DNA from: Planctomycetaceae bacterium
GTDB taxonomy: Bacteria; Planctomycetota; Phycisphaerae; UBA1845; UTPLA1
Direction of reading: 5' to 3'
DNA length: 35,550 nt
NCBI GenBank assembly: GCA_011525745.1
Contig: WYBU01000005.1
Location: 1 to 35,550 of the forward strand
In this document: positions 26,719 through 34,432 of the stretch, piece by piece
How positions within the stretch are numbered: the stretch's first letter is position 1
Layout of the letters: each line of letters begins with the position of its first letter
Translations under genes and position numbers: made by a program
Notes under the pieces: model-generated
Seen by the model: the letters and a program-made list of their open reading frames with translations, nothing else
What the model was told of the DNA's origin: nothing
Databases searched by the model: none

Positions 26719-27475
26719 CGTAGGCCTCCAGAATCTCAGGGCGCTCAAGTACGTCGGCGGGCGGCCCTTCCGCAATGATTCGACCGGCATCCATGACGAT
26801 CACAAGGTTCGCTATCCGCCGCACGGCTGAAATATCGTGCTCAATAAAGACGATCAGTTTGCCTTCGTTTCGCAGCTTCACGAGCAACTCAAGAATACGG
26901 TCGGCCATTTCCGGATGAACGCCCGCAACCGGTTCATCAAGCAGCAGGATCTTGGCCTCGGTCGCCAGGCAACAGGCTAAAGTCAAGAGCTTCTGCTGGC
27001 CGTATGAGAGCGCCCTAGCTAGTTGATTGGCATTCTCCGCCAACCCGACGAATCGCAGAAGACTCAAGGCCTGCTGCCGGTTTACAGCTTCCTCGCGCGC
27101 GACGCCTGTTCGCAGCAGGGCTGCCCAAAGCCGCTCGCCACGCTGGTTGGGGCGGGCGAGCATGACGTTTTCGAGTACGGATATTTGCTGAATAAGGCGT
27201 AGGTCTTGAAACGTGCGCGCCACGCCAAGTCGAGCGATCCGATCTGGCGCGAGATTCGTAATGTCGCGATCACTCAACGCGCATCGTCCCGCATCTGCGC
27301 GGATGAATCCCGTCCAGACGTTCAGAAGTGTTGTCTTGCCTGCCCCGTTTGGGCCGATGATCGCTACGATGCCGGTAGTAGGCAGCGTGAGACTCACTCC
27401 CACCAGCGCATGGACGCCGTCAAACGATTTGTAGAGCGACTCGCAGTGCATTGGTTGGTGCGATACGACCACCAC
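26711..27475 (-). CDS. livG: Branched-chain amino acid-type ABC transporter ATP-binding protein LivG
   Basis: A 254-residue ABC ATPase with Walker A G-P-N-G-A-G-K-T-T, a V-A-R-T-F-Q Q-loop region, signature L-S-Y-G-Q-Q-K, Walker B I-L-L-L-D-E-P followed by V-A-G-V-H-P, and switch I-E-H-D. The L-S-Y-G-Q-Q-K signature and the C-terminal G-P-P-A-D-V-L-E-R-P-E-I-L-E-A-Y are LivG hallmarks. It starts at GTG 27475 (ATG 27451 is possible; neither has a clear ribosome-binding site) 26 nt after the hydrolase stop, and its end overlaps livF. Confidence 0.93.
   Translation of the reverse strand: MVVVSHQPMHCESLYKSFDGVHALVGVSLTLPTTGIVAIIGPNGAGKTTLLNVWTGFIRADAGRCALSDRDITNLAPDRIARLGVARTFQDLRLIQQISVLENVMLARPNQRGERLWAALLRTGVAREEAVNRQQALSLLRFVGLAENANQLARALSYGQQKLLTLACCLATEAKILLLDEPVAGVHPEMADRILELLVKLRNEGKLIVFIEHDISAVRRIANLVIVMDAGRIIAEGPPADVLERPEILEAYVG
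26725..26729 (-). promoter_or_regulatory. Ribosome-binding site fixing the TTG start of livF
   Basis: GGAGG on the minus strand, 6 nt before TTG 26718, within the end of the livG coding sequence. Confidence 0.75.
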
Positions 27476-27501
27476 GATGGTCTAGGTCGAGGCGCATTGG
27501 G

Positions 27502-28188
27502 TTAAAGAACAAGCACATCCTGCCGATCCACGATTGGTTCGAATAGACACCAAAAGTATTTCTCGAGCGTCGTTTCGCGTACGCTTCCCGCCACGACGGA
27601 GTGTGCGAGGCCGACGATCTCCACAGCCTCGCGGGAGCTTGAAGGATGTCGTTCGCGGTGAATTTGGGCGAGTTTCGCAATGTCCGCGCGACTATTCTCA
27701 TCATCTCGCGATCCGCGGGCGATCCGGATGGGACAAGGGACTTCCCTGATCTGTTCCTCCATCGCTGGTAGCGTCTCGAAGAAATCCTCTGCGAGCCAGA
27801 CGTCGTGTTTACGACTACCTTCGTAAACGTTCTGTCGAGATTCAGTCGTGCCGTACAACCTTTCGATGGCCGATGAAAGGGAGGGCCCCCAAAGGACCAG
27901 CCCCGGAAGCGGCTCGAGACCCTCGTACAGACCAAGTGCAATGTGGCAGCCGAACGAGCGCGCGATAATCCAGTCCGGTTTGAAGTCGGCGACGACCCGC
28001 TCGGCGTGCTCTAAGGCGCTCGCGTAGGAAACGCGTCCGCTTTCTTCGCCCCGCTGGCCGGGGTAGACTGGGATCTCCACAAACAAACGACGCCGAACGG
28101 CCTCCCTTTCGATTGTTGCATAGACTTGCAAGTACTCGCTTGATCCAGTCCGACTGGACGCACCAGGTAGCACCAGAACGCGCTTCAT
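27502..28188 (-). CDS. Alpha/beta hydrolase within the Liv operon
   Basis: A 228-residue protein. The first strand V-L-V-L-P-G is followed by a loop, as in alpha/beta hydrolases. The nucleophile elbow is A-R-S-F-G-C-H (S in R-S-F-G, a variant of G-x-S-x-G). A late Asp lies in R-G-S-R-D-D and the likely catalytic His in G-L-A-H-S-V. No signal peptide, so it should act in the cytoplasm. It lies between livM (6-nt gap) and livG (26-nt gap), which is unusual for a Liv operon and suggests it processes the imported compound or a peptide product; the substrate is unknown. ATG 28188 is used. Confidence 0.75.
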   Translation of the reverse strand: MKRVLVLPGASSRTGSSEYLQVYATIEREAVRRRLFVEIPVYPGQRGEESGRVSYASALEHAERVVADFKPDWIIARSFGCHIALGLYEGLEPLPGLVLWGPSLSSAIERLYGTTESRQNVYEGSRKHDVWLAEDFFETLPAMEEQIREVPCPIRIARGSRDDENSRADIAKLAQIHRERHPSSSREAVEIVGLAHSVVAGSVRETTLEKYFWCLFEPIVDRQDVLVL

Positions 28189-28194
28189 GATTGT

Positions 28195-29067
28195 CTACCT
28201 TCCGAAGGAGTAGCAGCCGACTAGCCCGCGTGGCCGAAACATCATCATGAACACCAGCATCCCACCGTAAATAATCTGGCGTAGGTTAGCCGCAGCCGCA
28301 CTTGGCAGGCCGGCAGATCGCAGTAACTCCGGCAGCGAAACGAGGACCGCGGCTCCGAGCGGCGGACCCCAGAGACTGCCTGCCCCGCCAATGATCACCA
28401 TCGAGATCACGAGAATAGACTCCATCACCGTAAAGCTCGTCGGATCGATATACGTGACATAGTGGGCGTATAGGCTGCCAGCTAGCGCCGATAGCGCCGT
28501 GCTTGCCGCGAAGATGGTGACCTTGAAACGCACCGTACCCTTGCCCAGCGCCTTGGCGAGAACCTCGTCCTCGCGCATCGCATGCAATACACGGCCGTAC
28601 GGGCCGGTCCCAAGCCGCCAGACAACAAGGTAGCTCAAAACCGCGCACGTGGCGGCCAACATTAGGAAGCCAGCGTGCGTCAGAACGTGTCCACCGAATA
28701 CACCTGGCGCTGGGATACCAGGGATCCCGGTCGGACCACCGGTGAGCGCGCCCCAGTTATTGAGAATACTGAACACGATCATTTGAAAAGCAAATGAAGC
28801 GATGACGAAATAATCGTCCGAAAGCCGTAGAGACGGCAGGGATACCAGCAAAGAAAGCACCGTTGCAAGCAGCATCCCCGTAATGATGCCGACCAGAAAT
28901 GTAGCCCCCATCTTGACAGTGAGCAGTGCCGACGTGTATGCACCGAGTCCGTAAAATGCCGCCTGGGCAACCGACAACAGTCCGGCATGACCGGCAAGAA
29001 GATCCAGCGACACGGCCAGGATGACATAAATAGCGGTAATGATCAGGATGTGAAGAAGGTACGCCAT
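28195..29067 (-). CDS. livM: Branched-chain amino acid-type ABC transporter permease LivM
   Basis: A 290-residue integral membrane protein with about eight to ten hydrophobic segments, beginning M-A-Y-L-L-H-I-L-I-I. It shows the LivM motifs: L-L-A-G-H-A-G-L-L-S-V-A-Q-A-A-F-Y-G-L-G-A-Y near the N-terminus, the E-D-E-V-L-A-K-A-L-G cytoplasmic loop that contacts the ATPase, and the I-I-G-G-A-G-S-L-W-G-P segment. ATG 29067 follows the livH stop by one base, so it is chosen over a longer frame to 29253 that antisenses livH with no membrane character. Confidence 0.93.
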   Translation of the reverse strand: MAYLLHILIITAIYVILAVSLDLLAGHAGLLSVAQAAFYGLGAYTSALLTVKMGATFLVGIITGMLLATVLSLLVSLPSLRLSDDYFVIASFAFQMIVFSILNNWGALTGGPTGIPGIPAPGVFGGHVLTHAGFLMLAATCAVLSYLVVWRLGTGPYGRVLHAMREDEVLAKALGKGTVRFKVTIFAASTALSALAGSLYAHYVTYIDPTSFTVMESILVISMVIIGGAGSLWGPPLGAAVLVSLPELLRSAGLPSAAAANLRQIIYGGMLVFMMMFRPRGLVGCYSFGR

Positions 29068-29068
29068 G

Positions 29069-29941
29069 TCAAATCGACCGCTTGCGAAGCGGCTTACCAA
29101 AGATACCCTGTGGTCGCAGCAAAAGAAACGCGAGCAGAGTCGCGAAGACGACGGGATCCTGCCATTGTGCCCCGAGTGTCCAGGTGACGATTTGCTGGGC
29201 CAAGGCGAGCAGGAACGATCCGAGCATGACCCCGGCGATGCTGCCCACGCCACCGATAATCACAGCAACGATGGCAGTCATTAGGGCTGACATTCCCATG
29301 GTCGGGCGCATGTTCACGTCGAGCGCAAATAGAATGCCGCCTACCCCCGCCAAGGCCGAGGCGATTGCAAACGCTTCGAGGATCACACACTCAGTGGGAA
29401 CGCCGCGGATGCGAGCGAGCTCGGTATCGGCTGCCACTGCCCGCATCGCGCAGCCCAACGAGGTCGAACGTAACAGCACGCCCACCGCGACCGGCAACGC
29501 CGCGCCAAGAGCAATTGCCAGCGATGAGGTTCGCGTCAGTTGCCCCCTGAGAATCTCGATGCCTTCGTCCATCGCGGCGGAACGTAGCAAACGCGTGTCA
29601 TCACCCCAAATCAGGGAGATAACATTCTGCACGACCAAGTACGTCCCCAAGGACGCAATTAATAATGTCAACGAGGACGCCCCACGCCGTCGCATGGGCC
29701 GGTAAATCAAACGTTCAATCAGACATCCCAACGAGACACAGAATGCCACTCCGATCGGTGCCGCAAGGGTCAGGGGCATGCCCAGCCAGGACGTCCCAGC
29801 AAACGTGACGTACGCCGCGCAGGTATAGGTTGCCGCATGGGCGAAATGAAATGACCTTGTCATGTCCAGGATCAAGCTGAACCCGACAGCCACAAGCACC
29901 GTAAAAGACGCCACGGTCGCAGCATTCAATAGTATCTGCAT
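29069..29941 (-). CDS. livH: Branched-chain amino acid-type ABC transporter permease LivH
   Basis: A 290-residue integral membrane protein. It starts M-Q-I-L-L-N-A-A-T-V-A-S and has typical LivH motifs: V-G-F-S-L-I-L-D-M-T-R-S-F-H-F-A-H, M-R-A-V-A-A-D-T-E-L-A-R-I-R-G-V in the ATPase-contacting loop, and I-I-G-G-V-G-S-I-A-G. ATG 29941 shares one base with the stop of the preceding gene (TGATG), so translation is probably coupled. With livM it forms the transmembrane channel. Confidence 0.93.
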   Translation of the reverse strand: MQILLNAATVASFTVLVAVGFSLILDMTRSFHFAHAATYTCAAYVTFAGTSWLGMPLTLAAPIGVAFCVSLGCLIERLIYRPMRRRGASSLTLLIASLGTYLVVQNVISLIWGDDTRLLRSAAMDEGIEILRGQLTRTSSLAIALGAALPVAVGVLLRSTSLGCAMRAVAADTELARIRGVPTECVILEAFAIASALAGVGGILFALDVNMRPTMGMSALMTAIVAVIIGGVGSIAGVMLGSFLLALAQQIVTWTLGAQWQDPVVFATLLAFLLLRPQGIFGKPLRKRSI

Positions 29942-30957
29942 CAGCTGACCCACGTACCCTTCGCCCACGCCATGGCATCCTTCCACGCTTGCGGTGGTGT
30001 GGCCGGATCGCGCTTCATTTCGTCGACTCTTCTCTTTGCCTCGGCAGCATCCATTTGGAGAGTGCAGCGCAGGTTGCGATCACAGCTCACCAGCACATCG
30101 TCGAGGACGTTCTCATCGATCGGATCTCCCTCCGCAGCATGCATCTCCTTCCTAACGAACAAGGTTTCCACACCGGACGCCTCGCTACAAAGAGCCAACA
30201 CGTGCAAGTAACACGTGTCGTCAGCGGGCCATTGACGTGTTACGAGACGCAGGGGGGCTGCGGCACGCCATCGCATCACCTGCTTGATGTGATCCGGAAG
30301 AGCGAGTGTGCCGTCGAGGATGTCGCGGACGATTGGGCAGTCATTAGGCCTTATGCCGTGGCAATCGTGGACGCAGCGTGTGGGATAGACCTGTTTGACC
30401 CATTCGCGAGGGGTGTATGGAAACGTAAAGACAACCCGCTCCCTGCACTCAGGGATCAGGACGCCAAGTAGTCTCGACAGGCCAAAGGGTTCCTTGTATG
30501 TAAGGCACCCGTGGAGGACGCTATGAAAGTCACCGCCAAGCTTGCAGGCAATGAACTTGGCGAGTAACCACGCGTGGGAAAACTTTCGTTTTTCGACCGC
30601 CTCAAGCGCGTCGAGGAAATTCTCGGCTGGGAGGGCAAGAGGCGCACACTTCAGGAGCGCGTCGTCGCGCAGTCCAGAGATCGTCCGCTCCAGATTGGTC
30701 TGAAGCTTCCCAATCTCGTTCCTGAGGTCGCGCAGTGAGTTCCTTATTGTCGATAGCTGGGTCTCGATATTGGCGAGTTGGATCGGCCACGTGATGCCGA
30801 CGAATGAGATGATGAACCCGAGTGCCCCAAAAATGAGGCCAAACGCTACCGGTGTGAGCCAAGCGATCCCCCAGAAGGGGGCGGCTCCTAAGACGGCTCC
30901 GAATAGAACACTCGCGAGAACAATCCGACGCCCCGATACTTTCCGGGTTCGCGCCAT
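29941..30957 (-). CDS. Unrecognised membrane-anchored coiled-coil protein
   Basis: A 338-residue protein. Two hydrophobic segments lie at about 12-32 and 34-56, then a predicted coiled coil at about 60-95 (N-I-E-T-Q-L-S-T-I-R-N-S-L-R-D-L), then a soluble domain of about 230 residues with several Cys (C-V-H-D-C-H-G and P-N-D-C-P-I-V-R-D) and a charged C-terminus ending M-A-W-A-K-G-T-W-V-S. I know no family. ATG 30957 has GGGAG about 8-9 nt upstream. It sits between the 233-residue protein (45-nt gap) and livH (TGATG overlap), so it is part of the operon. Possible role: membrane scaffold or sensor linked to the importer; inference only. Confidence 0.65.
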   Translation of the reverse strand: MARTRKVSGRRIVLASVLFGAVLGAAPFWGIAWLTPVAFGLIFGALGFIISFVGITWPIQLANIETQLSTIRNSLRDLRNEIGKLQTNLERTISGLRDDALLKCAPLALPAENFLDALEAVEKRKFSHAWLLAKFIACKLGGDFHSVLHGCLTYKEPFGLSRLLGVLIPECRERVVFTFPYTPREWVKQVYPTRCVHDCHGIRPNDCPIVRDILDGTLALPDHIKQVMRWRAAAPLRLVTRQWPADDTCYLHVLALCSEASGVETLFVRKEMHAAEGDPIDENVLDDVLVSCDRNLRCTLQMDAAEAKRRVDEMKRDPATPPQAWKDAMAWAKGTWVS

Positions 30958-31002
30958 TTGGTGATCTCCCGGTCTTTGTTCTTCAGCATAGAGAGACTCA
31001 TT

Positions 31003-31704
31003 TCATGGAACAATGCTGGCGCGCCTCGCAAGGTGTGCTAGGACCTCATCACACGTGCGCCCCGACATGGGTATGAATTGATCTGAATCTACACCGCGCA
31101 GAATCTCCCCCTTGACGTCGCGCCAAGCCGTTCCAATGGTCCACTCAGGGCACGCGAGCTTGCAAAGCCTCTGCTTCCCATTCCAACCGAGTGCTAGCTC
31201 ATCCCCAAACACCTGATAATCCGCCACCCAATGTGGGAATGGGTTCACATGCAGAATGCCCATCGTGTAATTGTCCTTGTGATAAAGATGACGACTGTCG
31301 TCAAAGAACGAGCAGAAGAGCGCTAGCCAGGCACGTTCGAGCGGTTCATGGGCGACGTGCTTCAACATCCTATCATCAAATACAAAGAATCGAGTAATGC
31401 GGACGCGATCTGACATCTCGTGAAGAGTCCTAAAATGCGGTGGCATTCGCTCATAACAGACCTCAAATTGCGCGGTGGCTACACCGGGTGCTCTGGGCCA
31501 AGTTCTGGCAATATCATGACAAAAGCGGAAGTTCGCGTCGGATAGTGTCGCCTCAAACCACACGGAGGGGAGGTATGGACAGATCATATCAACCGCCACC
31601 GGAGTCGCTCCGAGCGAGACGAAGCGGCTATGGAGTGTGATCATCCGGCTAATGATCTGAGAGTACCGGTCTCCATCACACTTCCATGCGAACAGTCGTG
31701 CCAT
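31003..31704 (-). CDS. Unrecognised 233-residue soluble protein
   Basis: A 233-residue protein with no signal peptide or membrane segment. Aromatic and charged residues are frequent (C-P-Y-L-P-S-V-W-F-E-A-T-L, R-I-T-R-F-F-V-F-D-D, H-V-N-P-F-P-H-W-V-A-D-Y-Q-V-F-G-D-E-L-A-L-G-W). I do not recognise a domain. ATG 31704 has AAGGA 6 nt upstream and starts 15 nt after the radical SAM stop, so both are probably on one transcript. By analogy with other radical SAM peptide clusters it could be a partner protein of the maturase, but nothing in the sequence proves this. Confidence 0.65.
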   Translation of the reverse strand: MARLFAWKCDGDRYSQIISRMITLHSRFVSLGATPVAVDMICPYLPSVWFEATLSDANFRFCHDIARTWPRAPGVATAQFEVCYERMPPHFRTLHEMSDRVRITRFFVFDDRMLKHVAHEPLERAWLALFCSFFDDSRHLYHKDNYTMGILHVNPFPHWVADYQVFGDELALGWNGKQRLCKLACPEWTIGTAWRDVKGEILRGVDSDQFIPMSGRTCDEVLAHLARRASIVP

Positions 31705-31719
31705 CGCGTGTCCTTTGAT

Positions 31720-32847
31720 TCAGTGGTCATGAGCGCCACAGGTTACCGCCAGCTTGGAAAGATGCAGTAGACATCTGTCTGCGATGCAGGCCTTGTGCAT
31801 GGGCCCTCCGTGGCAGTAGGGCCACTCTTTACACGTAGCGCAGGGGCCGGTTCGCCTCCAGTCAGAGCTTCGATACCGGCGATACTGTTGGTCCCAGACG
31901 TCCTTAATGCGCTCGGTTCGCAGATCCCCTTCGATGAACTTGCGAGGAATATTACTGCATGCCCCTAACTTACCATCGTGGAGAATGCCGAGATTATTGA
32001 TGCCGGCAATGCAGTGCCAGATGAACGGCCGGACGAGCCCCTCCAAGTCACGACCGAGCCAGCCGCCGCAGCCGAGTTCGACCATGGTCGTCGCCCGGTT
32101 GGCATATGTGTGACAACTCCGTTCATATTCGCCTTTCAGAAACTCGATCACTTCGCGCGTCTGATCGGCCGAAAGCAAGTACTCGGAATCAAAGCCTGTT
32201 CGCCCAATTGGGTCGATGGTCATTATGCGGAATACGCGCGGGCGGATGCCATCGCGCACCCGTTCGAAGAGTTCTTGGATCTCGTGGACGTTTCGAGCGT
32301 GGGCCACTACGGAGACCGTCACGACATAACCGCTGTCGGCGGCCCGGCGTGCAGCATCCCATGCCATCCGAAAGCCCCCGTGAATGTGCCGAAATGCGTC
32401 GTGTGTCGATTCGAGGCCGTCAATGCTGATCCCCAAGCCGGTCACTCCGGCCTGCCGCAACTTGGCGAGCAACTCCGGACGATTTGCCAGGACGATGCCA
32501 TTCGTCTGAATATCAATGTTGCGATAGTATGGGATACGGCTAATGCGGCGGAGAATATCGAGCAAGTCGGAGCGGACGAACGGTTCGCCACCGGTGATGT
32601 TGACGTGCCGGAATTGGCTCATGTCGAAATCGGCGGCGATCTGCTCGAACGCGCCGACAACCTCGTCCTCCGTCAACTCCGAGCCAAGATCGACCTCCTC
32701 GGCAGGCGATCCGCAGTGGATACAGCGGAGGTTACAGCGGCGAGTCGCCTCCCACGTGATGATCTGCAGCGGATGATCCCGGATGAGTTGCTCGATCCGC
32801 TCGCGCCAGCGCTCGAAGAGCGACTCATCCGCGGCGGTTAGCGGCAT
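31720..32847 (-). CDS. Radical SAM/SPASM peptide-maturase-like enzyme
   Basis: A 375-residue protein. The radical SAM motif C-N-L-R-C-I-H-C (Cys38, 42, 45) follows T-W-E-A-T-R-R; the SAM-contacting G-G-E-P is at 86-89. The C-terminal region has Cys clusters of a SPASM domain: H-C-I-A-G-I-N-N-L-G-I ... G-A-C-S-N-I-P, then C-A-T-C-K-E-W-P-Y-C-H-G-G-P and later Cys, which bind extra iron-sulfur clusters. Such enzymes modify ribosomally made peptides (PqqE, sactionine synthases, PlpX, mycofactocin MftC). ATG 32847 lies inside the end of the small upstream peptide gene (23-nt overlap), so the longer frame to 32982, which antireads that peptide gene, is not used. Substrate is probably the upstream peptide. 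Confidence 0.88.
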   Translation of the reverse strand: MPLTAADESLFERWRERIEQLIRDHPLQIITWEATRRCNLRCIHCGSPAEEVDLGSELTEDEVVGAFEQIAADFDMSQFRHVNITGGEPFVRSDLLDILRRISRIPYYRNIDIQTNGIVLANRPELLAKLRQAGVTGLGISIDGLESTHDAFRHIHGGFRMAWDAARRAADSGYVVTVSVVAHARNVHEIQELFERVRDGIRPRVFRIMTIDPIGRTGFDSEYLLSADQTREVIEFLKGEYERSCHTYANRATTMVELGCGGWLGRDLEGLVRPFIWHCIAGINNLGILHDGKLGACSNIPRKFIEGDLRTERIKDVWDQQYRRYRSSDWRRTGPCATCKEWPYCHGGPMHKACIADRCLLHLSKLAVTCGAHDH

Positions 32848-33043
32848 GGCCAAACACCGTTGTGAAGTACTCGCTGTCACCGTCGCCTGGGTGGCAGCCG
32901 TACATGTCATTGACGTACTCGACCGGGTTGGACCAGGCGAGCATGCGTCGGCGGCACCTGCTTGCAAATGACGCGTGGTCAAGATCGGCTGGAGCCTCCG
33001 CCTCCCGCGATCGGGGGTTGATCTCGCCCTCTGGATCAGTCAT
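32825..33043 (-). CDS. Candidate RiPP precursor peptide with a Met-Tyr-Gly motif
   Basis: A 72-residue peptide. Residues 1-30 are acidic and polar, leader-like (D-P-E-G-E, R-E-A-E-A-P-A-D-L). Residues 30-72 contain C30, R-R-R, W37, Y43 and N-D-M-Y-G-C-H-P at 45-52, ending with an aromatic stretch E-Y-F-T-T-V-F-G. ATG 33043 overlaps the stop of the binding-protein gene by 8 nt, has GGAGGA 7 nt upstream, and its end overlaps the radical SAM start by 23 nt. A small peptide directly before a radical SAM/SPASM enzyme is the usual RiPP layout. X-Y-G is the motif processed by PlpX-type spliceases, here M-Y-G at 47-49. Function is inferred; no homolog is known to me. Confidence 0.65.
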   Translation of the reverse strand: MTDPEGEINPRSREAEAPADLDHASFASRCRRRMLAWSNPVEYVNDMYGCHPGDGDSEYFTTVFGHAANRRG

Positions 33044-34229
33044 GTCGGTCTCCTCCAAGTTCTTTATTGACGAGTTTAATCGAGCCTTTATGGATAGTGT
33101 AACGCTCGAAAGCCTCAGACTTCAAGTCCCCATTCTCGTGGAATTCGATGTGTCCGGATGCACCCATGAAAGCCGTGCGATGCAGCGCATCCCGGATCTT
33201 CTCACCCTCGACCGCTTTGCACGCCTGGACCGCGCGTAAGACCGCATCCGCCGCGTCATGGGCATAAGCCGCAAATATATCGGGAGGCTCATGAAATCGG
33301 GCCTGATAGCGCTTGGCGAATGCCTCGTACTCAGCCGTGTTCAGCTGGGTGGGCGCGGTGTAGAACACGCCATCGGCTGCATCGCCAGCCACGCTGCGGA
33401 ATTCCGGTGAGCCCCAATTGTCGCAGCCGAAAAGAGGCTTGTTCAGGCCCAATTCGCGCGCCTGACGGACAAATGTGCCGCCTTCCTTAGGATACGTAGG
33501 GGAGATAACAGCATCGAGTTCGTCGAGAGCTCGAACCTTAGCTGCAACCGTACGGTAGTCGGTCGCGCCCTCGGCGCTGCCTTCGCTCAGCAGCACCGAG
33601 CCACCGAGCCTCGTGAACCGTTGCGCGAATCCGTCCGCCAGCGGTTTTCCCCAAGCGTTGTTCGTGTACACGATGGCCACGCGTTTCGCTCCCGTTTCGC
33701 GGACCCAGTTGGCAAGCACCTCGGCCTGGAGGTCGTCTGCGGGGCATGTCCGGAAGAAAAACGGGCCGCCATCGGTTGACAGCTTGGAAGAAGACGAGAT
33801 CGGTGAGATCAGGACGACATTATTACGATTGGCAATAGGCGCGACCGCCAACGTTACTGTGCTGCCTGCTGAGCCGAAGATCACCGGATAATTGTTTACA
33901 GTAGCGAACTTTGTAACGATGCTAACCGCTTCTCTCGCCTCCCCTTGGTCATCTTGGAAATCCAAGACAATCGGCTGGCCGAGCACGCCGCCCTTCACGT
34001 TCGTTTCCGCGATGATCAACTCAATGCCGCGTTTGGCTTTCTGTCCATATGAGGCCACGTCACCGGTCAGGGGCAGGACGGCCCCAAAAACGATGCGGCC
34101 GCTCCTAGGCGGCGCGTTCGCTTCTGCTTGGGAGGCCGGCGGCGCCTGTCGGTCGCACGCTGCCACGAGGAGGATGGCGACAGCGGTTAGCGACCCACAA
34201 CGCGTTGGCCATTGCCGCGCCTTCATCAT
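33036..34229 (-). CDS. Liv-type ABC transporter substrate-binding lipoprotein
   Basis: A 397-residue protein. The signal peptide ends in a lipobox, L-V-A-A-C-D, so it should be a lipid-anchored periplasmic protein. After a short linker the mature domain begins G-R-I-V-F-G-A-V-L-P-L-T-G-D-V-A-S-Y-G and continues as a type I periplasmic binding fold (Peripla_BP_6): G-V-L-G-Q-P-I-V-L, V-I-F-G-S-A-G-S, V-V-L-I-S-P-I-S and F-A-A-Y-A-H-D-A-A. ATG 34229 has GGAG 8 nt upstream; the upstream frame to 34292 has no support. It is first in the operon and its stop overlaps the peptide start. It binds the ligand for the LivHMGF importer; the ligand is unknown and need not be a branched-chain amino acid. 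Confidence 0.93.
   Translation of the reverse strand: MMKARQWPTRCGSLTAVAILLVAACDRQAPPASQAEANAPPRSGRIVFGAVLPLTGDVASYGQKAKRGIELIIAETNVKGGVLGQPIVLDFQDDQGEAREAVSIVTKFATVNNYPVIFGSAGSTVTLAVAPIANRNNVVLISPISSSSKLSTDGGPFFFRTCPADDLQAEVLANWVRETGAKRVAIVYTNNAWGKPLADGFAQRFTRLGGSVLLSEGSAEGATDYRTVAAKVRALDELDAVISPTYPKEGGTFVRQARELGLNKPLFGCDNWGSPEFRSVAGDAADGVFYTAPTQLNTAEYEAFAKRYQARFHEPPDIFAAYAHDAADAVLRAVQACKAVEGEKIRDALHRTAFMGASGHIEFHENGDLKSEAFERYTIHKGSIKLVNKELGGDRHD
33051..33056 (-). promoter_or_regulatory. Strong ribosome-binding site of the candidate precursor peptide
   Basis: GGAGGA on the minus strand, 7 nt before ATG 33043, inside the end of the binding-protein gene. It is the strongest such site in this operon, which fits a peptide made in excess over its enzyme. 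Confidence 0.7.
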
Positions 34230-34330
34230 GCTCGTTTCTCCGAATTCATCGCCGCCATTGTCCGTCCTGCCGCGCCTGCCGAGAGTTTCCAAGAGGCCAA
34301 GCAGTGTCGCCTGTGGCAGGCCAGCATGTT

Positions 34331-34432
34331 AGCCCTATCGGTAGGGGCTGTCCAGATCCTGCAAGCGGCCGGCAGTCTTGTGGGACGGGCGAATTCCTGT
34401 CGGCCACTCCCCGGTCAGGACAGCCCCCCCTA
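34331..34432. repeat. Nested inverted repeats with two alternative pairings
   Basis: TAGGGGCTGTCC (34342-34353) can pair with GGACAGCC...CCTA (34418-34432, three extra C) or, alternatively, with AGCCCTA (34331-34337) on its other side around TCGG. Inside the large loop GGCCGGCAG (34367-34375) pairs with CTGTCGGCC (34397-34405). It lies about 100-200 nt upstream of the binding-protein start codon. Could be a structured leader RNA, a MITE-like repeat or a terminator-like element. Confidence 0.55.

Noticed and set aside
33036..34229. Reading the importer as a plain leucine transporter
   Set aside because: The binding-protein family covers amino acids, amides, urea and other ligands, and the operon's extra genes make the substrate open.
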